Shown piece after piece: positions 1 through 5,080 of a stretch of 5,368 nucleotides of DNA. How positions within the stretch are numbered: position 1 is the stretch's first letter; each line of letters starts with the position of its first letter. Source of the stretch: Chloroflexota bacterium (GTDB taxonomy: Bacteria; Chloroflexota; Chloroflexia; Thermomicrobiales; UBA6265); assembly GCA_019348515.1 (NCBI GenBank), contig JAHWJF010000295.1:1-5368 (forward strand). The letters are read 5' to 3'. The translations under genes and the position numbers were made by a program. Under the pieces are notes generated by a model. The model made no database searches and had not been told where the DNA came from. It worked only from the letters and a program-made list of their open reading frames with translations.

Positions 1-743
1 GGTTCGTGCCGGTGACCGGTAACGGTATCGTGGGCTGGATCTCGGTCGACCTGCTGGCCGAGGGCGGCGTTTCGGCAGCTCCCTTGCCGGCACCGGTTCA
101 GGAACCAGCGGCAACCCCGCCAACCAGCGACGTCGCCGTCCCACCATCTGCCGCCGCGCCAGTCGTGGATCCCGTCGCTCCAGTCACGGATCCCGTCTCC
201 GCGGCCGCGCCCGCAACCCCTGCGCCCGCGCCCGCGGCGGCCAGTAGTGAGAGCACCGGGATCGCCTGGCCGATGTCCGGCGGCGAGTGGGAAGTGGTCC
301 AGGGATACAACAACGGTACGCACACGAACCGCAGTGCTTTTGCCCAGTACAAGTACTCGCTCGACTGGGCCAGAGTCGACGGCAATACCGCCGGTCAACC
401 GGCCTTCGCCCCGGTGTCGGGATCGGTCCGTTGGGTCGACCGCGGCAGCGGAGGCATGCTTGTCGACGCCGGCAACGGCTACGGCGTTGCCGTCTTCCAC
501 GTCACGATCGATCGTGGCCTCGCCCGTGGTGGCAGCGTCGAGCGCGGCCAGCGGATCGGAACGATCTCCGGACCTGGCGGTGATGGGTTCATATCGATGG
601 CCCACATCGACATCACCGTTTGGCGACTCGTCGATGGAGGCCACGAGGCAGTTCCGTTCGTCGGTCCCAATGCCATCGCCGGGCAAGAGTTTCCCGACTC
701 CGGCGGTACGAATCAGCACATGGGGGCCAGGGTTACCCCATAA
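1..743 (+). CDS. SH3-like / Pro-Ala linker / degenerate M23 (LytM-like) domain protein, C-terminal part
   Basis: The 3' end of a gene that begins before the window; the open frame runs from base 3 to the TAA at 741-743, leaving about 246 visible residues. The first ~20 residues (FVPVTGNGIVGWISVDLL) look like the last strands of a bacterial SH3 domain. A linker rich in Pro, Ala and Val follows (about bases 75-245), with repeated DPV motifs. The last ~160 residues fit an M23/LytM beta-sandwich: a QGYNNGTH start, YSLDWA where M23 enzymes have HxxxD, a central VFHV, and AHIDITVW where they have HxH. The HxxxD His is Lys (codon 351-353) and the second His of HxH is Asp (609-611); Asp 363-365, His 498-500 and His 603-605 remain. 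The domain layout suggests an exported envelope protein; the signal peptide would lie outside the window. Whether it still cleaves peptidoglycan is doubtful, and it may only bind wall or glycan. Fold assignment is fairly sure, activity is not. Confidence 0.8.
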   Translation, partial: FVPVTGNGIVGWISVDLLAEGGVSAAPLPAPVQEPAATPPTSDVAVPPSAAAPVVDPVAPVTDPVSAAAPATPAPAPAAASSESTGIAWPMSGGEWEVVQGYNNGTHTNRSAFAQYKYSLDWARVDGNTAGQPAFAPVSGSVRWVDRGSGGMLVDAGNGYGVAVFHVTIDRGLARGGSVERGQRIGTISGPGGDGFISMAHIDITVWRLVDGGHEAVPFVGPNAIAGQEFPDSGGTNQHMGARVTP

Positions 744-744
744 G

Positions 745-1689
745 CTGATTGCCGGGTCGATGCGCGTTGCGCTTCGGATGCCCGTGCGCCATCTGGATCT
801 GTGGCTAAAGCACTTCCTCACCTACGAGCGCGTGCGGTTCCGGCGATGACTGGCGCGGCCCCGTCGTGGCGACCGGAGGTCACGAGCGTCGGGACACGAA
901 TTTCACCCAGGCGGGGATGATGTCCCAGGTCTTGAGCGTACCGATCGCGTGCAACTCGCCCGGCCCATTCATCATGTGAAAGACCTCTGGATTGCGATAG
1001 ATGGCGTCGAACGTGCACTGTACGTACTCAGGCAGGGGATCGACCCGGCAGACGTGCCGCGCGTAGAAGAGATCCATGGCGGCCTTTATTCGGGGCTGTC
1101 AACTGTCCCTGCTGCCTCATGATGGAGCAGCGTGTCCCGCACGTCTGGCGGCAGATCCTCCCGCAGCCGGTTGGCCTCCTCTACCCACTGGATCATGCTG
1201 GCCGGCGAGCTGCCGACTGTTAGACTCTCCAACCCTCGGGGCTGAGTGAGGGCATATTCCATCCCCAGCTTGCCCCCACGACTGCCCCAGGAGATGGATG
1301 CGATCGAGTGCCAGTTCCTCACGGAGAGCGTTTACCTCGTCGACGTAGAGGTCGACTGTCCACATCTCGGGCTTCGATTCCGGAATGCTCCACCGGCCGC
1401 AACCGAGCTGATCGTAGAAGATGACCCGACGGCCGGTATCGGCCATCGCCTGCAATGACTCTAGGTAATCGTGCCCTGCGCTAGGACCGCCATGCAGGCA
1501 GAGCAGTGGGAATTTGCCCGGGTCTTCACCCGCCCCGACGATGCGGTACCAAGTTTGATACACCCTGAACGGCATCGTCCCATCCTGTACTGCAATCGCG
1601 GCGCTTACCCAATCATCCTGCTCGAATCTTCGATCGCATCGCCTGCCCTCGATCTTCGGATAGCGACGACGCATGGCGAAACGCTTCAC
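745..1689 (-). pseudogene. pip: Proline iminopeptidase (S33 alpha/beta hydrolase), frameshifted pseudogene
   Basis: Fragments in successive frames line up, in order, with one ~290-residue proline iminopeptidase of the TIGR01250 kind, which removes N-terminal Pro from peptides in the cytoplasm. Visible landmarks are PFRVYQTWYR, LHGGPSAGHDY (oxyanion region), FYDQLGCG, GQSWG with the nucleophile Ser at 1281-1279, MEYALTQP, SSPAS..QWV.EANRLR, HVCRVDP, MNGP, GTLKTWDI, and VPTLVTSGRHD with the catalytic Asp near 865-863. The frame breaks at a G run (plus bases 1273-1277; two bases short of the frame giving SWGGKLGMEYAL), at 1086-1088 (one base lost, turning a probable Tyr codon into TAA), and in a C run (plus 913-916; one base lost). 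Beyond about 840 the frame shifts again, and only a worn trace of the usual FEHSSHM-H-E tail, which carries the catalytic His, can be guessed around 784-810. The true start is unclear: ATG 1689 is the longest option, but similarity begins near ATG 1575. Sequencing error could explain single-base breaks, less easily the worn tail. Confidence 0.85.
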
Positions 1690-1700
1690 CTCTGCCGCCC

Positions 1701-1770
1701 GCGGCGGGTCTTGAAAGCGGCGGATTCCGGCCTACCCCCAAAGAGGACTCGTGCGTTCCGCGGAATGACA
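1701..1770. repeat. Degenerate intergenic inverted-repeat element (GGATTCCG...CGGAATGACA type)
   Basis: The 135-bp gap between the oxidoreductase stop and the upstream end of the peptidase pseudogene holds no gene. It contains GGGTCTTGAAAG, then GGATTCCGG (1722-1730), and then GCGTTCCGCGGAATGACA (1753-1770). ATTCCG at 1724-1729 and CGGAAT at 1761-1766 form a 6-bp inverted repeat, and TTCCGCGGAA (1756-1765) is itself a 10-bp palindrome. The ends resemble the dispersed GATTCC...GGAATGACA elements found between genes in various bacteria, with a diverged middle. That family match comes from memory of the pattern, and only one copy is visible here. It could also be an unrelated hairpin. Confidence 0.4.
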
Positions 1771-1824
1771 CGCGTCTTGCCCAGCGCCGTGGTCCCATGG
1801 CCGAGTTGGCCCTGCTCTCCCGCG

Positions 1825-2784
1825 TTACCGCAGTGCCGGTAGCACCCGCTCGCCGAAGACCTCGATAAACTCCTGTTGGTTGCGGCCGACATTGTGCAGA
1901 TAGACGTGCTCGAAGCCGAGCTCCAGATCGCCACGCAACCACTCCAGGTGACGCTCGACGTTGGAAGAGACGCGTACGTACTCGGCGACGTCCTCTGGGC
2001 GAACGAAACGCGCGGCCGCCTCCAGCTGTTGCGGCGTGCGTAGACGTTCGTTCACGACACCCGGAAAGATTGGCTCCCGCCACTGATCGTAGGCATTGGC
2101 CAGCGCCTCATCATCAGTCCTGGCGTAGGAGAGGTGGCATTGCAGGTACAGCGGCTTGCCTTCGCCCCCACCGCGGTGGAACGCCTCCACCAGCTTCCTG
2201 AGCCGGTCGCCAGGGGCATTGATCGTAATAAATCCGTCCGCCCAGCCGCCGACGAACTCCGCGGTCGCCTCGCTCAAAGCCGGTCCGATGATGGCCGGTG
2301 GTTTCGGCGGGAGGGTCCAGAGCTTGGCCTCCTCGACGCGAAACTGGCCGAAATGCGTTACCGTCTCTCCGGCCCACAGCGCGCGGATGACGTCGACGCA
2401 CTCCCTCAGACGCGCGTTGCGCTCCTCCTTAGTCGGCCAGCGCTCTCCAGTGATGTGCTCATTGATCGCCTGACCGGTGCCCAGCGCGACCCAGAAGCGC
2501 CCGGGGAACATCTCCGCCAGAGTTGCCGCCGCCTGGGCAACGATCGCCGGGTGGTAGCGATAGCCCGGGGCGTTGACCACACCGAGTGGCAGCGAGGTCG
2601 CCTGCAAGGCTGCACCCAGCCACGACCAGGCGAACCCGGAGTGTCCCTGCCGTTCGCTCCAGGGCGCGATGTGGTCCGAGCACATCGCGGCGGCGAAGCC
2701 CGCCTGCTCGGCGGCCTGCACACAATCCAGCATCTCGCTTGGCGGGAACTGCTCGTGGGACGCGTGATACCCGACCGTCGCCAT
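1825..2784 (-). CDS. FMN-dependent LLM-class oxidoreductase (TIGR03885-like)
   Basis: A complete 319-residue luciferase-like (LLM) flavin oxidoreductase, expected to be a cytoplasmic TIM barrel acting with bound flavin. The N-terminus GYHASHEQFPPSEML, the CSDH motif near residues 35-38, FAWSWLGAALQAT (51-63), the NAPGYRYHPAI segment (71-81), FPGRFWVALGTGQAINEH (93-110) and the closing VYLHNVGRNQQEFI (294-307) strongly recall TIGR03885, described as probable non-F420 flavin relatives of the F420-dependent glucose-6-phosphate dehydrogenase family. The substrate is unknown. ATG 2784 is chosen because a strong GGAGGA Shine-Dalgarno (minus strand, about 2788-2793) sits just upstream and family similarity starts at residue 3; the frame stays open upstream to 3042, but that stretch has no family character. 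The length is normal and no key residue is obviously missing. It is divergent from the GH13 gene and followed by a repeat-bearing gap, so it is probably monocistronic. F420 rather than FMN use cannot be excluded from sequence alone. Confidence 0.88.
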   Translation of the reverse strand: MATVGYHASHEQFPPSEMLDCVQAAEQAGFAAAMCSDHIAPWSERQGHSGFAWSWLGAALQATSLPLGVVNAPGYRYHPAIVAQAAATLAEMFPGRFWVALGTGQAINEHITGERWPTKEERNARLRECVDVIRALWAGETVTHFGQFRVEEAKLWTLPPKPPAIIGPALSEATAEFVGGWADGFITINAPGDRLRKLVEAFHRGGGEGKPLYLQCHLSYARTDDEALANAYDQWREPIFPGVVNERLRTPQQLEAAARFVRPEDVAEYVRVSSNVERHLEWLRGDLELGFEHVYLHNVGRNQQEFIEVFGERVLPALR

Positions 2785-2786
2785 GC

Positions 2787-2794
2787 TTCCTCCA
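2787..2794 (-). promoter_or_regulatory. Shine-Dalgarno for the LLM oxidoreductase
   Basis: On the minus strand the sequence TGGAGGAAGC directly precedes ATG 2784. The GGAGGA core at a short spacing is what fixes this start over the open frame that continues upstream. Confidence 0.75.
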
Positions 2795-2956
2795 CTGGTA
2801 ACGATGGGTGCTTGACGGAACCCTGATGACTCACGTGTGGTAGCCAGGGCGAGGCCATCAGTCCTCGCCGAGACCCCGAGCCCAGGACGGCAACTTGCGT
2901 GCCAGCCCGGCTCCGGTGCACCCGGCAACGCCGCGGGTGGCATGCGGGGTGCAAGC

Positions 2957-2972
2957 CAGATCTGGTGATCTG
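2957..2972. promoter_or_regulatory. Operator-like inverted repeat CAGATC-N4-GATCTG
   Basis: Perfect 6-bp arms separated by TGGT, overlapping the 10-bp palindrome CCAGATCTGG (2956-2965). It lies 52 bp upstream of the GH13 start codon, a position suited to a repressor or activator site. The spacer carries no regulator gene, so a binding protein cannot be named, and chance is possible. Confidence 0.3.
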
Positions 2973-3013
2973 TCCAACGCCTGGCCCGTACTTGCCGATG
3001 AGATGGGACTATT

Positions 3014-3019
3014 GAGGAG
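3014..3019 (+). promoter_or_regulatory. Shine-Dalgarno for the GH13 gene
   Basis: GAGGAG lies five bases before ATG 3025 and supports that start. Confidence 0.8.
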
Positions 3020-3024
3020 TTTGC

Positions 3025-4674
3025 ATGGGACTGCGCGACCAATGGTACGAGAATGCCATCTTCTACTGTCTGGACGTGGAAACCTACGCCGACTCCGATG
3101 GCGACGGCGTTGGCGACTTTACCGGGTTGACGCGACGGCTCGACTACATCGCCGGTCTTGGGGTGACCTGCCTCTGGCTCATGCCCTTTTACCCATCACC
3201 CGGTCTGGACGACGGCTACGACGTTGCCGACTACTGTGCTATCGATCCCCGGTTGGGGAGCATGGCCGACTTCAGCGAATTCGTGATCGAGGCGCAGGAA
3301 CGGGGCATCCATGTCATCATCGATCTGGTGCCCAACCACACATCCGACACGCACTCCTGGTTCCAGGCGGCGCGGCGGGACCCTCAATCGCCGTACCGTG
3401 GCTACTACGTCTGGCGCGAAGACGACCCCGGCGACACCAGCGATCAGGTGGTATTCCCCGGAGAGCAAAAAGGGATCTGGACGTACGACGAGGAGGCGAA
3501 GGCCTATTACCTCCACCACTTCTACGCCTTCCAACCGGATCTCAACTTCGTCAATCCCGCCGTGCGGAATGAGTTCCGCAAGATCATGGGGCTCTGGCTG
3601 GATCTTGGAGTCGCCGGATTCCGCATCGACGCCGCGCCGTTCTTGATCAATCTTACCGGGGTGAAGGAAGCTGACGTCTTAGCCCCGGCCCATGCGTATC
3701 TGCAGGAGCTGAAGGACTTCGTTACCGTCCGCAGAGGCAACGCTATCCTTTTGGGGGAGGTCGATGAGGGGCTCAGCACCATTGCCGACTATTTCGGCGG
3801 TGGCAACCAGCTCCAGGCGCTGTTCAACTTCCCACTCAACCGCTACGTCTTCCTGGGATTGGCCCAGAAGAGCGCCGACCCCATCAGGTTCGGCATCCAG
3901 CAGCTACCCACCATTCCCGACAGTGGGCAGTGGCTGAATTTCCTGCGCCATCATGACGAGCTGAACCTGTCACGGCTGACGAAAGACCAACGGGAGCAGG
4001 TCTTCGCCGCGTTCGGTCCCGACGCGGAGATGCAGATCTACGGACGCGGTTTGCGCAGGCGCCTGGCTCCGATGCTCTGCGGCGACCAGGAGCGCATCCG
4101 CCTCGCCTACAGCGTGCTTTTCAGCCTTCCGGGCGCCCCAATGCTCTTCTACGGTGAAGAGATCGGGATGGGCGAGCAAACTTTACTTCCCGGCCGGCTG
4201 AGCGTGCGGGCGCCGATGCAGTGGACCTCATATGACAATGGAGGCTTCTCGACCGCTCCGATCGAGCGCCTCGTGCGACCGATCGTCTCTGAAGGCGACT
4301 ACAGCTTCGAGCGGGTCAGCGTCGCGGCAGAGCGCAATGATTCGGGTTCGCTGCTCAACTGGATGGCCGCCTTGATCCGAACGCGGCGAGAGTGCAGCGA
4401 GATCGGCTCCGGAAAGTGCCAGGTTCTCGATATTGGGAACGACGATGTCCTTGGTCTCCGCTACGACGATCCCAACCATGACAGTGCGATCGTGGTGCTG
4501 AACAACCTCTCGCCAGATCGCCACACCATCGCTCTCGACTTAACTGAGCGGGAGATCGTGACGGCCACCAACCTCTTCGCCGATCGTCAGTACGAGCCGA
4601 TCGATCCGAAGCGCCAGCGGATACGGTTCAACGGGTTCGGCTATCGCTGGCTGCGGCTCGGCGGCATCCACTGA
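3025..4674 (+). CDS. GH13 alpha-amylase-family enzyme, trehalose-synthase-like
   Basis: A complete 549-residue GH13 alpha-glucan enzyme with no signal peptide, so probably cytoplasmic. The N-terminus WYENAIFYCLDVETYADS, the Ca-binding type loop DSDGDGVGD (residues 23-31) and FYPSPGLDDGYDVADY (55-70) resemble trehalose synthase (TreS, maltose alpha-D-glucosyltransferase, GH13_16). The four GH13 regions are present: DLVPNH (100-105), GFRIDAAP with nucleophile Asp202, LLGEVDEG with acid/base Glu245, and FLRHHDEL with Asp311. Also TreS-like are YGRGLRRRLAPMLCGD (339-354), PMLFYGEEIGMGE (372-384) and APMQW (396-400). The last ~100 residues fit a GH13 C-terminal beta domain. It is shorter than typical TreS (about 590-600 residues) and lacks a fused maltokinase. 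Region III reads EVDE rather than the EANQ usual in TreS, so maltose-trehalose isomerisation is not assured; another alpha-glucosidase or transglucosidase reaction is possible. No trehalose or glycogen gene is adjacent. ATG 3025 has a clear GAGGAG site. Confidence 0.9.
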   Translation: MGLRDQWYENAIFYCLDVETYADSDGDGVGDFTGLTRRLDYIAGLGVTCLWLMPFYPSPGLDDGYDVADYCAIDPRLGSMADFSEFVIEAQERGIHVIIDLVPNHTSDTHSWFQAARRDPQSPYRGYYVWREDDPGDTSDQVVFPGEQKGIWTYDEEAKAYYLHHFYAFQPDLNFVNPAVRNEFRKIMGLWLDLGVAGFRIDAAPFLINLTGVKEADVLAPAHAYLQELKDFVTVRRGNAILLGEVDEGLSTIADYFGGGNQLQALFNFPLNRYVFLGLAQKSADPIRFGIQQLPTIPDSGQWLNFLRHHDELNLSRLTKDQREQVFAAFGPDAEMQIYGRGLRRRLAPMLCGDQERIRLAYSVLFSLPGAPMLFYGEEIGMGEQTLLPGRLSVRAPMQWTSYDNGGFSTAPIERLVRPIVSEGDYSFERVSVAAERNDSGSLLNWMAALIRTRRECSEIGSGKCQVLDIGNDDVLGLRYDDPNHDSAIVVLNNLSPDRHTIALDLTEREIVTATNLFADRQYEPIDPKRQRIRFNGFGYRWLRLGGIH

Positions 4675-4743
4675 GTTATCCGGTGGCGAATCAGGATCCT
4701 GCTACGGACTCCGGGTAATGAACACCGGACCCGCTGACATTTC

Positions 4744-4770
4744 TGCGCCGTTCCCTCGCTTCGCGGCGCA
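4744..4770 (+). terminator. GC-rich stem-loop downstream of GH13 gene, possible transcription end
   Basis: TGCGCCG (4744-4750) pairs perfectly with CGGCGCA (4764-4770) around a 13-base loop, about 70 bases after the GH13 stop codon. No T-run follows, so it is not a standard intrinsic terminator. It may be an RNA 3'-end stabiliser or a chance hairpin. Confidence 0.3.
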
Positions 4771-4866
4771 CTGTGCAAGGTGTCGGCGGAATGGGTGCCG
4801 AGGACCGGGGTGAGAGCGTGCGCCGCGATGTGCATGATTACCCACACTCCCGATGAGAACGTCACC

Positions 4867-4929
4867 ACCTTCGCCATCTTTGCCACCTTTGCCAAGTTCG
4901 CCACCTTCAACACCTTTGACATCTTCCCG
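4867..4929. repeat. 9-bp imperfect tandem repeat, seven units (consensus ACCTTYGCC)
   Basis: Seven units in perfect 9-base phase: ACCTTCGCC, ATCTTTGCC, ACCTTTGCC, AAGTTCGCC, ACCTTCAAC, ACCTTTGAC, ATCTTCCCG. Read on the plus strand in the 4834-4956 frame this gives Phe at every third residue (TFAIFATFAKFA...); on the minus strand it gives repeats of the Lys-Val-Ala type. Neither frame looks like a real gene, so this is best called a non-coding minisatellite. Variation increases toward the right end. Confidence 0.7.
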
Positions 4930-4942
4930 GAACTCTGTCAAA
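4915..4942. repeat. Inverted repeat TTTGACA-N14-TGTCAAA
   Basis: Perfect 7-bp arms at 4915-4921 and 4936-4942 overlap the right end of the tandem repeat. Each arm contains TTGACA, a -35 consensus hexamer, reading outward-to-inward on opposite strands. No good -10 lies 16-18 bp downstream on either strand (CAAATG on plus), so an operator or chance is as likely as a promoter pair. Confidence 0.3.
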
Positions 4943-5034
4943 TGCCCTGTGATTAGCCTTGAAGTATCGGCTCGTCACGACGCTGACGGGCAGCCAGCTT
5001 GAGGCCGGCGTCACGTCCGGACCTCGCTTCACAC

Positions 5035-5040
5035 TATGAT
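5035..5040 (+). promoter_or_regulatory. Possible -10 box for the GrpB gene
   Basis: TATGAT, one mismatch from TATAAT, lies 30-45 bases before the candidate GrpB starts. No matching -35 is visible at 16-18 bp (TTGAGG at 4999-5004 is too far), so the promoter call is weak. Confidence 0.3.
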
Positions 5041-5080
5041 CTAGGATGAACGTCGGTAGGAATGCTTGAGCACAGAAAAC

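Larger units (their letters stand above)
2785..3024. promoter_or_regulatory. Divergent promoter region between LLM oxidoreductase and GH13 gene
   Basis: A 240-bp spacer between two divergent genes, so promoters for both must lie here or just inside the genes. I see no convincing -35/-10 pair on either strand: TTGACG at 2812-2817 (plus) lacks a good -10 at 17 bp. Notable elements are a CACGTG palindrome at 2832-2837, an imperfect GC-rich inverted repeat around 2918-2938 (CACCC...GGGTG), and the perfect CAGATC-TGGT-GATCTG repeat at 2957-2972. No ORF here looks like a gene. The regulatory role is inferred from gene layout. Confidence 0.5.
4675..5065. other. Intergenic region, 390 bp, no convincing gene
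   Basis: This lies between the GH13 stop and the GrpB gene. It holds a GC-rich stem-loop (4744-4770), seven imperfect 9-bp tandem repeats (4867-4929), an inverted repeat TTTGACA-N14-TGTCAAA (4915-4942) and a TATGAT -10-like box (5035-5040). Short open frames exist on both strands, including a plus-strand 40-codon frame from ATG 4834 to TAG 4956 that reads through the tandem repeats. None has a good ribosome binding site or a recognisable product. Confidence 0.6.

Noticed and set aside
201..243. GC-rich inverted repeat GGCCGC...GCGGCGGCC in the wall-protein gene
   Set aside because: It lies inside the Pro/Ala linker, where GCG/CCG codon use readily creates such symmetry.
741..760. A terminator between the convergent M23-like gene and the peptidase pseudogene
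   Set aside because: No stem-loop with a T-run can be seen; the stop codon is followed almost at once by decayed peptidase sequence.
1471..1842. Plus-strand frame of 123 codons across the peptidase pseudogene and spacer
   Set aside because: It runs antisense to clear peptidase homology, has no motif or ribosome site, and spans a repeat-bearing spacer.
1613..2083. Minus-strand frame of 156 codons over the 3' end of the LLM gene and the spacer
   Set aside because: It is an out-of-frame shadow with an Arg-rich, unstructured composition, and the overlapping real frame is well supported.
2134..2826. Long plus-strand open frame (230 codons) opposite the LLM oxidoreductase
   Set aside because: It is the antisense shadow of a strongly recognisable gene in GC-rich DNA; its translation is Arg/Ala-rich without family motifs and it has no ribosome site.
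2832..2837. CACGTG box in the divergent spacer
   Set aside because: A six-base palindrome is expected by chance in GC-rich DNA; the same hexamer occurs several times in the GrpB coding region.
2785..3042. An N-terminal extension of the LLM oxidoreductase from an ATG at 3042
   Set aside because: It would overlap the GH13 start, has no family similarity, and the strong GGAGGA site plus the conserved GYHASHEQ start support ATG 2784.
4641..4941. Two minus-strand frames over the tandem repeat (Lys-Val-Ala-type and Gly-Lys-Gly-type translations)
   Set aside because: The repetitive N-termini come from the 9-bp array and the rest has no recognisable domain. The ribosome sites are poor and one frame overlaps the end of the GH13 gene.
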